From Syntrophaceae bacterium UBA5619 (GTDB lineage Bacteria > Desulfobacterota > Syntrophia > Syntrophales > UBA5619): a stretch of DNA of 19,060 nucleotides. The stretch covers positions 1-19,060 of the forward strand of contig DIKL01000006.1 of NCBI GenBank assembly GCA_002424545.1, read 5' to 3'. Positions 7,491 through 14,622 of the stretch are shown here, in pieces. A program made the position numbers and the translations under genes. Below the pieces are notes generated by a model, which was not told the DNA's origin, did not search any database, and saw nothing but the letters and a program-made list of their open reading frames with translations. Positions within the stretch are counted from its first letter, which is position 1, and each line of letters opens with the position of its first letter.

Positions 7491-8795
7491 TTATCCTTTT
7501 CCGAGCTTCTCTATGATTTGCCGCAGTGTGTCTTCCCGCCCGAAAGCGCCGGCCTTGGTCACGATGGCGAGGCCGTTCCAGGGTCCGCCCCGCAGATTTC
7601 CCCGGACGATTCCCGCCAGCAGCTCCCCCTCCAATGCAATACCCCCGTAATCCAACGATTGCAGGACATTCAGGGCCGTGTCGCCGCCGATCAAGACCAA
7701 CGCCAGATCGTCCCGATCAACCCGGGATTCCCGCAGGATCTCCAGCGCCATGCCCGCCAGCAGACCGGCGATCCGCTGCGGGACGGGGAGAGCCGCATCG
7801 TTCTGTGCGATTGCGCGTTCGGAAAAGGTCCGCAGGATCGCGCATCCGCGGGCAAGGGCTCGCCCCAGAAGGCCGATAATCCGTTTCCGCTCCGCCGTTC
7901 CGGCCCGGCCGCCGCCCGCAACGAGGCTTCGGGGGAGCTCGCCGGTGGGAATGCCGTCGGTCTCGAGCCGATGGATCTGCTTCTGGGTTACGGTCGAAGC
8001 GCTGCCGGCGACGATCAAGATGTGCCCGAACCTCTTTTTCAGCCCTGTTTCGGCGTCGATCTTCGCGGGAGCCACGATCCGCGCGACCTCGCCGGCCAGA
8101 CCGGAGGATCCGGCGAGAAGGGGCATGGTCGGCATGGAAAAGGCGGCTTCCGCAATCGTCTTCAGGTCGCGGCGGCTGGTGGCATCGCAGACAACGATCC
8201 GGCACCCCCCGGCCATCTTTTCCCGAACCCATTCGCCGAGCCTCCGCTTGCCCGCCGCAACAGCAGAGAGGTCCACGCTCCCCACGGACAGCGAGGTCTG
8301 GTCGGCCAGCAACCGGCAGAGATCGGACTCCCGGACGGGAGAGGTCGCGTCCCGGGCCGCCTCCGTGAGCGACAGAGGCTTGCGGTCGACCATCAGGATC
8401 CCCCCTTCCAGTGTCCGCCCCTGTTCCGGATAAGACGGGGCCAGCAAACAGACGGGCAGGGAGGTTTGCCGCAGGACGGCCTCGATTTCGGCGCCGATAT
8501 TGCCCCGGAGGGTGGAATCGATCTTCTTGTACAGGATCGGAAACGCTTCCCGGCCATGGGTCCCCAGCAGATCGGCGTGGATGCGGAAGGCTTCCGCCGG
8601 CGGAAGCGCCCGGGAGGCGGTGTTCACCGCCAGGATCTCGATTGCCGGACCGCACGGCCCGCTGCGTCGGGAGCGAATGCCGCCCTTCCCGAAGGAAACC
8701 AGGAGCGTCCGCAGGCCGCGTCCGGCAAAATGGGCGCCCGCGTCGGCCGCTCCGGTCAGGTCATCGGCAATGATCAGGCAGCGTTTTTCCCCCAT
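7491..8795 (-). CDS. DUF1537 four-carbon acid sugar kinase (DtnK/OtnK-like)
   Basis: 434 residues from ATG 8795, where the protein begins MGEKRCLIIADDLTGAADAG, the usual N terminus of the family (substrate-binding IADDLTGA). The C-terminal nucleotide-binding domain carries VLIGGDTALN (GGDTA at about 370-374) and VTKAGAFG near the end. These kinases use ATP to make 4-phosphates of threonate, erythronate or related acid sugars, which PdxA2 or aldolases then break down; the PdxA2-like gene follows directly. An in-frame ATG at 8900 overlaps the previous stop as ATGA with AAGG upstream, and would give a cysteine-rich 35-residue extension unlike the family; I prefer the internal start, though its ribosome site is weak. 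No epimerase or 2-oxo-isomerase for the erythronate branch is nearby, which leans toward a threonate-type route. Substrate not determinable here. Confidence 0.88.
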   Translation of the reverse strand: MGEKRCLIIADDLTGAADAGAHFAGRGLRTLLVSFGKGGIRSRRSGPCGPAIEILAVNTASRALPPAEAFRIHADLLGTHGREAFPILYKKIDSTLRGNIGAEIEAVLRQTSLPVCLLAPSYPEQGRTLEGGILMVDRKPLSLTEAARDATSPVRESDLCRLLADQTSLSVGSVDLSAVAAGKRRLGEWVREKMAGGCRIVVCDATSRRDLKTIAEAAFSMPTMPLLAGSSGLAGEVARIVAPAKIDAETGLKKRFGHILIVAGSASTVTQKQIHRLETDGIPTGELPRSLVAGGGRAGTAERKRIIGLLGRALARGCAILRTFSERAIAQNDAALPVPQRIAGLLAGMALEILRESRVDRDDLALVLIGGDTALNVLQSLDYGGIALEGELLAGIVRGNLRGGPWNGLAIVTKAGAFGREDTLRQIIEKLGKG

Positions 8796-8816
8796 GGCGT
8801 GACAGGTCCCGTTGTC

Positions 8817-8835
8817 GCCCCGGCAGGGGCAAAAA
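8817..8835 (-). promoter_or_regulatory. GC-rich stem-loop in the leader of the kinase gene
   Basis: GCCCC (8817-8821) and GGGGC (8826-8830) form a perfect 5-bp stem with a 4-base loop, about 22 bases before the kinase ATG. On the transcribed minus strand the T-run precedes the stem, so it is not a terminator in that direction. It might affect translation start or mRNA processing; function unknown. Confidence 0.3.
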
Positions 8836-8896
8836 TAACGGTCTTGACATATCCGATCGCGGAAGAAATCACAAGTCCAGTCGAACCGCGCCGGCT

Positions 8897-9550
8897 TCAT
8901 CGACCTTGTGATTCCGCGGTCCGGAGACGTTCGTATGTTCCGGCCGCCTCGTCGTACAGCGCACACTCCCCGTTCATCACCGCGCCGGCAACAAGAATGT
9001 AGCGTTCGTCGGCCTTGAGAACCATCGCTTTCCCCATCGGAACCGCTTCCCGCGTCACCCGGCCGCCGGCCTCCCGGAAGAGCACTGGAAGGTGCGAATG
9101 GCCGCAGCAGAGGATTCGGAAATCCGCTTCGGCGAAGAGCTCTTCCGCCCGCTGCGTGTTTCCCCGGTCGATCGGCTCGTAGAAGGCCCGGAACGCATCC
9201 GAGGGAAGGGAATGGGCGAAGCGAACGTCCCCCCGGGCGCGGACCGCGGGGATTTTTCGCAGATAGGCCAAAACCCGGAATCCTTTCGCATCCTGCGTCC
9301 GGCGGACGTCGGCCAGCATGTTCTCCACGAGAAAATCGTTGTTGCCCTTCACGGCGCGGACGTCGTTTTCCCGGAGAAGATCGATCATCGCCGCCGCCCG
9401 TTCATGACGGACGGAATCACAGAAATCGCCCAGATGAATGAGCAGGTCCGCATCGCGTTCCCGCAAAAGGCGGATCGCCTTCGCCGTGGCCGCAAGGTCG
9501 CCGTGGCTGTCGGCGATGAGGCCGATTCGTTTCCGATCCGGTTCCGTCAA
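8897..9550 (-). CDS. YfcE/MJ0936-like metallophosphoesterase, probable TTG start
   Basis: 217 residues if it starts at TTG 9550 (LTEPDRKRIG), which is preceded by GGGGGAG at suitable spacing. The frame runs open further upstream but there overlaps the CoA ligase gene. The calcineurin-like phosphoesterase metal sites are in order: IADSHGD (D14, H16), HLGDFCD (D42), KGNNDF (N71, D72), FAHS (H113) and CGHSHLP (H151, H153). The spacing and GNND motif fit the small YfcE/MJ0936 phosphodiesterase group. The physiological substrate is unknown. It lies 41 bases after the acyl-CoA ligase and 101 bases before the sugar-acid kinase, in the same direction, so co-transcription is likely; a role in removing or recycling phosphorylated intermediates is possible but unproven. 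Confident on family, moderately confident on start. Confidence 0.85.
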   Translation of the reverse strand: MTEPDRKRIGLIADSHGDLAATAKAIRLLRERDADLLIHLGDFCDSVRHERAAAMIDLLRENDVRAVKGNNDFLVENMLADVRRTQDAKGFRVLAYLRKIPAVRARGDVRFAHSLPSDAFRAFYEPIDRGNTQRAEELFAEADFRILCCGHSHLPVLFREAGGRVTREAVPMGKAMVLKADERYILVAGAVMNGECALYDEAAGTYERLRTAESQGR

Positions 9551-9591
9551 GCTCTCTTCTCCCCCGCAAACGACGCGTATGCGTCTTATTT

Positions 9592-11256
9592 TTACCGGTT
9601 TTCGCTGCGGGCCTTCAGTTCGCGTCGGAGGACCTTGCCGACCGCGCTTTTGGGAAGATCGTCGATAAACTCGATGATCCGCGGCGCCTTGTAGGCGGCC
9701 AGCTTCCCGCGGCAATGGGCAATGATCTCCTCCGAATCGGCTTTTTGCCCGGCCCGAAGGACGATGTAGGATTTTACCGTTTCGCCGCGGTATTCGTCCG
9801 GGACGCCGATCGTGCAGGCTTCGAGGACCTTGGGATGGGTCAAGAGGACATCGTCCACTTCCCGGGGATAGACGTTGAAGCCGCCGGCGACAATCATCTC
9901 CTTCTTGCGGTCTACAATCGTGAGATAGCCGTCGGCGTCGAGAAAGCCGATGTCCCCCGTGTAGAGCCAGCCGTCCCTCAGGACCGTCGCGGTTTCCCCG
10001 GGCCTTTTGTAATAGCCCTTCATCACCTGCGGCCCCTGGAAGCAGATCTCCCCCGGTTCGCCCGTCGAAAGCTCCCGTGTTCCCGTTTCCAGGTCGACGA
10101 TCTTCAGATCCGTGCCGACCAGCGGCACACCGACCGTTCCCGGCTTCTCCGCACCGCCCCAGGGGGTGGCCGTTCCCATCGGGCCGATTTCGGTCAGGCC
10201 GTAGACATTGATGACGGGGCAATTTTTGAGGACCTTGAGCCTCTCGATCACCTTCAGCGGAAGCGGCGCCGCGCCGGCCAGGAAGGCCTTTACGGAGGAG
10301 AGATCCATCTTGCGGAACGCCTCCTCGCCCAGGAGCCCGATAAACACGGTCGGCACCCCCGGCAGCAGCGTCGGTTTGTGCTTCTTGAGGATCTCGATGA
10401 TGACCTGCGGATCGGGCCGAGGAACCAGGATATCGGTCCAGCCGGAGATGATCGACAAATTTTGCATCCCCGTCCAGCCGGCGGAGTGGAAGAACGGAAA
10501 GACCGCCAGGATGCTCTCCCGACCTTCCTCGGCGTCCGGAAAAGAGGCCCGGAGCTGCTGGCAGTTGCAGGAGATGTTCTCATGGGTCAGCATCACCCCC
10601 TTGCCGACGCCCGTGGTTCCCCCGGTGTACAGCAGCGCCCCCACCTCCTCCCAGCACGCGGCGTTTTCCACTGGCGTGTCGGGATATCGGCCGATCAGCG
10701 GGAGAAATTCATATATTCCCTCCTCCGGTGTGACCTTCAGGTACAGGTTCGGATGAAAATAAGGGAGGAGCCTGTTGCCCGGAAAAGGAAGATAGTCGGT
10801 AACATGACAGGCGATGATCGTGCGGATCCGCGTCTTCCCTTTGAGCTCCATGGCCAGCGGAAGCCGGAGATCAAGCGCGATCAGAACGGAGGCATCGGAA
10901 TCATTGAGCTGATGGGCAAGCTCGTGCAAGGTGAAAAGCGGGTTCATGGGCACCGGCACCGCACCGATCCTGAAAGCCGCATAGTTGGCGATGACAAGCT
11001 GAGGCATGTTGGGCAGCAGCATCGCCACCTTGTCGCCCGCCTTCACGCCGATTGCCGTCAGGGCTCTGGAAAAGCGGTTCACCAGCCCTTCCAATGTCCG
11101 GTAGGAGATCTTCTTATCCATGAAGACCAGCGCCGGTCGGTCGGGAAAGCGCCGCGCGGTCCGGGTCAGAAACTCCGGCATCGTAAGCTTTTCAAATGCC
11201 CGATCGCGGGTCGCGTCGGCCGGACGGTTCCCATATCCGTTCTTTTCAAAAACCAT
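9592..11256 (-). CDS. AMP-forming long-chain acyl-CoA ligase (FadD-like)
   Basis: 554 residues from ATG 11256 (MVFEKNGYG), with AAAGGA six bases upstream; an ATG nine codons earlier at 11283 lacks such a site. All ANL-superfamily core motifs are present: P-loop YTGGTTGVGKGV (210-221), VYGLTEIGPMG (351-361), the hinge region GWLYTGDIGFLDADGYLTI with VDRKKEMI (429-455), and the C-terminal catalytic lysine in PKSAVGKVLRREL (K541). It activates a carboxylic acid, probably a fatty acid, by forming acyl-AMP and then acyl-CoA in the cytoplasm or at the membrane. The acyl-CoA dehydrogenase (12772-14580) and racemase-like gene (16298-17479) suggest a shared beta-oxidation role. It follows the peroxiredoxin gene by 109 bases. 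Chain-length preference cannot be read from sequence. Confidence 0.93.
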   Translation of the reverse strand: MVFEKNGYGNRPADATRDRAFEKLTMPEFLTRTARRFPDRPALVFMDKKISYRTLEGLVNRFSRALTAIGVKAGDKVAMLLPNMPQLVIANYAAFRIGAVPVPMNPLFTLHELAHQLNDSDASVLIALDLRLPLAMELKGKTRIRTIIACHVTDYLPFPGNRLLPYFHPNLYLKVTPEEGIYEFLPLIGRYPDTPVENAACWEEVGALLYTGGTTGVGKGVMLTHENISCNCQQLRASFPDAEEGRESILAVFPFFHSAGWTGMQNLSIISGWTDILVPRPDPQVIIEILKKHKPTLLPGVPTVFIGLLGEEAFRKMDLSSVKAFLAGAAPLPLKVIERLKVLKNCPVINVYGLTEIGPMGTATPWGGAEKPGTVGVPLVGTDLKIVDLETGTRELSTGEPGEICFQGPQVMKGYYKRPGETATVLRDGWLYTGDIGFLDADGYLTIVDRKKEMIVAGGFNVYPREVDDVLLTHPKVLEACTIGVPDEYRGETVKSYIVLRAGQKADSEEIIAHCRGKLAAYKAPRIIEFIDDLPKSAVGKVLRRELKARSENR

Positions 11257-11365
11257 TGTCGTCCTTTTTCGCGCAGCAAACACCCTTGTGATGTGTCGCT
11301 TTCCGGCGCAGGCACACCACGGCGACCGGGCATCCGGATGATTTCACTGGAGATCCGCCGTCCCG

Positions 11366-11830
11366 TCAGGCCTTCAGGGCCGTCAGAATTTCCGCCATGT
11401 CGGGAAGCTGGCGGATCGGATAAATCTTGACGAAGATCACCTTGCCCTTTTCATCGACGATGAGGTTGGCCCTCTCTGAAATCCCTTCGGCCCGCAGGAT
11501 CCCCAAGGATTTGGCCACCCCGCCGTGGGGCCAGAAATCGGACAGGAGACGGGTGTTCTTGATTTTCAGGCTTTTGGCCCAGGCTGCCTTGCAGGGCACG
11601 CTGTCGACGCTCAGGCCGACGGCCACGGTGTTGAGCTTGTCCAGCGCTCTTTTGTTCTTTTCCAGCGACTGCATCTGCTGGGCGCACACGGCGGTCCAGG
11701 CCAGCGGATGAAAGGAGAGCAGAACCCTCTTCCCTGCGCAGTCGACCGTATCGAACTCCCGGCCGTTTTGGTCCTTCAGCATAAATCCTTTCAATTTCTT
11801 TCCCACTTGCACCGTCTTCTTTTGAGCCAT
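11366..11830 (-). CDS. Peroxiredoxin (AhpC/TSA family)
   Basis: 154 residues from the last of four consecutive ATG codons (11828-11839). The ribosome site AAGGAGG at 11840-11846 abuts the first ATG, so the third or fourth gives normal spacing; I chose the fourth (MAQKK). The peroxidatic cysteine lies in HPLAWTAVCAQQM (C49, T46), and SVDSVPCKAAWA (C80) may supply the resolving cysteine. SDFWPHGGVAKSLGI is also characteristic. It reduces hydrogen or organic peroxides using thiols; such enzymes protect anaerobes from oxygen exposure. It is the first gene of the co-directional run that continues with the acyl-CoA ligase, and is divergent from the lytic transglycosylase gene. The electron donor is not visible nearby. 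Confident on family; the exact subfamily (AhpE/BCP-like) is not settled. Confidence 0.92.
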   Translation of the reverse strand: MAQKKTVQVGKKLKGFMLKDQNGREFDTVDCAGKRVLLSFHPLAWTAVCAQQMQSLEKNKRALDKLNTVAVGLSVDSVPCKAAWAKSLKIKNTRLLSDFWPHGGVAKSLGILRAEGISERANLIVDEKGKVIFVKIYPIRQLPDMAEILTALKA

Positions 11831-11893
11831 CATCATCATCCTCCTTTTTCATATAGAGTGTGTCGTCCGACGAACCACGTTTCAACGGAGAGA

Positions 11894-11922
11894 TAAATAG
11901 CAGGAAAATTTAATGCTTGCAA
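11894..11922 (-). promoter_or_regulatory. Candidate promoter of the peroxiredoxin gene
   Basis: Minus-strand TTGCAA (11917-11922) lies 17 bases before TATTTA (11894-11899). The -35 matches four of six consensus bases and the -10 three of six. TTGCAA is its own reverse complement, so it could serve both divergent genes. The resulting leader to the peroxiredoxin start would be about 55-60 bases. Inference. Confidence 0.35.
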
Positions 11923-11945
11923 TCAAGATACCTTTCGGCTATAGA
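11917..11945 (+). promoter_or_regulatory. Candidate promoter of the lytic transglycosylase gene
   Basis: TTGCAA (11917-11922), a 17-base spacer and TATAGA (11940-11945) match four of six consensus bases each. The -10 is inside the left arm of a 9-bp inverted repeat. The leader to the ATG at 12130 would be about 178 bases long. Inference from sequence only. Confidence 0.35.
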
Positions 11946-11975
11946 GGCAGCCATGATTGCTGAACATCTATAGCC
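11937..11975. repeat. 9-bp perfect inverted repeat over a -10 element (possible operator or hairpin)
   Basis: GGCTATAGA at 11937-11945 and TCTATAGCC at 11967-11975 are exact inverted copies separated by 21 bases. The spacer contains a second short pair, CAGC and GCTG, that could stack as an inner 4-bp stem. Located in the divergent peroxiredoxin/transglycosylase gap, it may bind a dimeric regulator or fold in the transglycosylase mRNA leader. Confidence 0.5.
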
Positions 11976-12129
11976 AACAACCCAATATCTGCCGTTATTC
12001 CGAGCCCTTATCCGGTATTTTGCCCTCCCGTTATCGACGCGCATCTCCTGCGGATACCCTTGTGTCTATTCGATAAGGCATTGCCGGCCGAAATTTCGGT
12101 ATGGTTGGGAGAAAGTACGGAGGAGAACA

Positions 12130-12735
12130 ATGAACCGTAAACGTGCGCTGCCCATCGGATGTATGCTCGCCGCGGCCGTCGTCATGGTATTCATCGCGAA
12201 CGTCGCCATGACGAAACCCCTCTACGACATGCACCGTTTCACATCGGCAAGAACCGTGCAGATGATTGAAGATCACCTTCAGGACGGACGGACAGACCTC
12301 TCGTCCAAACAGATCCCCTCCATCGCCAGGATCCTCTATGAGGAATCCCGCTTCCATGGGATCGACTACCGGCTGGTGCTCGCCATCATGGCGGTCGAAA
12401 GCAACTTCCGCAACGATGCCGTCTCCCAGGCCGGCGCCCGCGGCATCATGCAAATACGGCCGATTCTGGCCTCCTTCATCTCCGAAAAGGCGGGCATTCC
12501 CTACCGGGGCGTGTTGGACCTTTTCGAGCCGGCCAACAATGTCCGTTTCGGCCTGTATTACCTTTCCTGGCTCCGCTCGAATTTCAAAAGCACCAACGAG
12601 GTCCTCCTGGCCTACAACGTCGGACACAACCGCGCCAAAAGACTCCTGTCCCGCAACGGAGACGCGGACAGCCGCTATACCCGCCGCGTGCTGGGTCAGT
12701 ACGAACGAAACAAAACGAGCCTCCCGGCGACATAA
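12130..12735 (+). CDS. Membrane-anchored lytic transglycosylase (SLT domain)
   Basis: 201 residues; ATG 12130 follows CGGAGG with a good spacing. The N terminus has a basic cluster and one hydrophobic segment (about residues 7-25) that could be a signal anchor or uncleaved signal peptide, without a lipobox. The goose-lysozyme-like SLT domain covers about 65-190: the catalytic glutamate in AIMAVESNF (E90), the GARGIMQI block (102-109), and LLAYNVGHNR near 168-177, all standard for this family. It cleaves the glycan strand of peptidoglycan with formation of 1,6-anhydro-muramic ends, in the periplasm. It stands alone on the plus strand, divergent from the peroxiredoxin gene and convergent with the acyl-CoA dehydrogenase, with only 36 bases between their stops. 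Family assignment is secure; its specific role (cell-wall growth, secretion apparatus) is unknown. Confidence 0.92.
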   Translation: MNRKRALPIGCMLAAAVVMVFIANVAMTKPLYDMHRFTSARTVQMIEDHLQDGRTDLSSKQIPSIARILYEESRFHGIDYRLVLAIMAVESNFRNDAVSQAGARGIMQIRPILASFISEKAGIPYRGVLDLFEPANNVRFGLYYLSWLRSNFKSTNEVLLAYNVGHNRAKRLLSRNGDADSRYTRRVLGQYERNKTSLPAT

Positions 12736-12771
12736 GGGGCTGATCCCAAGGGGGAAGATTATCGGGGGTTG

Positions 12772-14580
12772 TCAGGAGGCGAAGGCCCCGTCCGGAATCT
12801 CCATCATCGAGAGATCCTCGCTTTTGATCCCCTTTGCCGCCGCGTCCACCTCGGGCAGAACGTGCTTGATGAAATACCGGGCGGTTGCAAGTTTCCCCGT
12901 AAAGAAGGCTTTATCCGCCCCGCCGCCGTCCGGGGCGGCGAGCTTCTCCTGCGCCACGCCGGCCTGCCAGAGAAGCATCCAGGCCATGACGACCTGCCCC
13001 ATCAGCATCAGGAACGGATAAGCGTTGGCCACGGGAATCAGGAACTTTCCCGCCTTCCCGCTCGCGGCAAAGAGCATCGCGACCTCGGCCAGCGTGTTGA
13101 TCGCGGCCTGGACGTCCGGGGCCAGCTCCGGCAGGGCCGCCTGATACCGGCCGACCGTTTTGCCCATCTCGCCCAGCAGGTTCATGAAGTACATCCCCTT
13201 CTTGAGTCCAAGCTTCCGCCCCACCAGATCCAGCCCCTGGATGCCGTTCGCCCCTTCGTAGATCGAGGCGATCTTCTCGTCGCGGAGAAACTGCTCCACG
13301 GGGTAATCGGAGCAATAGCCGTATCCGCCGTAGACCTGGATCGCCATCTCCGTCACCCGGAAGGCCATATCGGTGCAGTAGGCCTTGCAGATCGGGGTCA
13401 GGACCTCCAGAAATCCCAGCCACTTCTCCTTCTCCGCCTCGACTTCATCCGTCTCGCCGCGGTCCGCGCAGAGGGCCGTGAAGTAGAGAAGCGCGCGGAA
13501 CCCGTCCGTGTGGGCCTTCATCCACAAAAGCATCCGCCGGACATCGGGGTGCTGGATGATCGGCACCCGGGGGGCCGCCGGATTTTTCATCTCCGCGAGC
13601 GACGAGCCCTGAAGGCGCTCCTTGGCGTACTGCAGCGCATGGAGGTAGGCGATGGAGGCGCCGGACAGGCCCTGGATCCCGATGCCGATCCGGGCGCTGT
13701 TCATCATCTGGAACATGATCTTCATCCCCTGGCGCTCTTCGCCCAGAAGCTCCGCGTGGCACTCCCCGTTGTCGCCCAGGTTGACCAAACAGGTCGCCGA
13801 ACCGTGGATCCCCATCTTCTCCTCGATCTTCCCGATCGAATAGTCGTTCCGTTTCCCCAGCGTCCCGTCGTCGTTCACGAGAAACTTGGGAACGAGGAAG
13901 ATCGAGATTCCGCCGGTCCCCGGCGGGTCGCCCTCGATCCGGGCGAGGACGGGATGGATGATGTTCTCCATGATGTCGCTGTCCGCGGCGGTGATGAACA
14001 TCTTCGTCCCCTGGAGGCGGAACGTCCCGTCAGGCCGGCGGATCGCCTTCGTCTTGAGATTTCCCACGTCGGTGCCGGCGTCCGGTTCGGTCAGGGCCAT
14101 TGTCCCGCCCCAGACCGCCTCGTGCATCTTCGGCAGGTATTTCTTCTTCTGCGCTTCCGTGCCGTACGTTTCGATCAGGTTGGCGGCCCCTTCGGTCAGC
14201 GTGAAGTAACTGACAAAGGCGCTGTTGTGGCTGAACCACTCCTTGGCCGCCACGGCGATGACCCGCGGAAAACCCTGGCCGCCGTTTGCGGCGGCGACGT
14301 TCATCGTCGTCCAGCCGCCCTCCCGATAGATCCGGGCACAGCGGTGAAAGCACTTGGGGATATGGACGTTCCCGTTTTCCAGGCGGCACCCTTCCCGGTC
14401 CCCCTCGGCAAGGCAGGGGAATACGACGCCCGTGGCGAACCTCTCCGCTTCGGTCAGGGTCATGTCGAACAGGTCCCGCGAAAAGTCGGCGTAGAGAGGG
14501 GTTTTGCATAGTTCCTCGACATTGAGCATCTCATAAAGAACGAACTTCTGGTCCCTCGGATCGATGATCAGGCTGGCCAT
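12772..14580 (-). CDS. Acyl-CoA dehydrogenase, large (~600-residue) type
   Basis: 602 residues from ATG 14580, preceded by AAAGGAGA. The flavin and substrate motifs of acyl-CoA dehydrogenases appear in order: MALTEPDAGTDVGNLKTKA (161-179), LQGTKMFITAADSD (189-202), GGYGYCSDYPVEQFLRD (418-433) and the presumed catalytic base in SIYEGANGIQG (E442). The C-terminal extension of about 130 residues is typical of the DmdC/AcdA-like group with an additional C-terminal domain. It makes the alpha-beta double bond of an acyl-CoA and passes electrons to an electron-transfer flavoprotein or similar acceptor; substrate could be fatty, aromatic-derived or methylthio acyl-CoA. It follows a DUF362 ferredoxin-like gene by 42 bases, so the two are probably one operon and the Fe-S protein may take part in electron handling. 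No etfAB genes in the window. Confidence 0.95.
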   Translation of the reverse strand: MASLIIDPRDQKFVLYEMLNVEELCKTPLYADFSRDLFDMTLTEAERFATGVVFPCLAEGDREGCRLENGNVHIPKCFHRCARIYREGGWTTMNVAAANGGQGFPRVIAVAAKEWFSHNSAFVSYFTLTEGAANLIETYGTEAQKKKYLPKMHEAVWGGTMALTEPDAGTDVGNLKTKAIRRPDGTFRLQGTKMFITAADSDIMENIIHPVLARIEGDPPGTGGISIFLVPKFLVNDDGTLGKRNDYSIGKIEEKMGIHGSATCLVNLGDNGECHAELLGEERQGMKIMFQMMNSARIGIGIQGLSGASIAYLHALQYAKERLQGSSLAEMKNPAAPRVPIIQHPDVRRMLLWMKAHTDGFRALLYFTALCADRGETDEVEAEKEKWLGFLEVLTPICKAYCTDMAFRVTEMAIQVYGGYGYCSDYPVEQFLRDEKIASIYEGANGIQGLDLVGRKLGLKKGMYFMNLLGEMGKTVGRYQAALPELAPDVQAAINTLAEVAMLFAASGKAGKFLIPVANAYPFLMLMGQVVMAWMLLWQAGVAQEKLAAPDGGGADKAFFTGKLATARYFIKHVLPEVDAAAKGIKSEDLSMMEIPDGAFAS

Positions 14581-14622
14581 AACCGTATCTCCTTTCCATT
14601 CAATGTCCCCGTCCGATTCGGA

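Noticed and set aside
7314..9002. Long plus-strand open frame (562 codons) antisense to pdxA, the kinase and part of the phosphoesterase
   Set aside because: Spans three recognisable minus-strand genes; it is a codon-bias shadow with low-complexity R/G/P content.
9551..10222. N-terminal extension of the phosphoesterase frame into the ligase gene
   Set aside because: It overlaps the strongly coding ligase C terminus and has no phosphoesterase similarity; TTG 9550 has a good ribosome site.
9715..11430. Long plus-strand open frame (571 codons) antisense to the acyl-CoA ligase
   Set aside because: The opposite strand encodes all ANL motifs; the antisense product shows no family signature.
12769..14511. 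Long plus-strand open frame (580 codons) antisense to the acyl-CoA dehydrogenase
   Set aside because: Mirror of a strongly coding gene; high R/H/G content with no domain.
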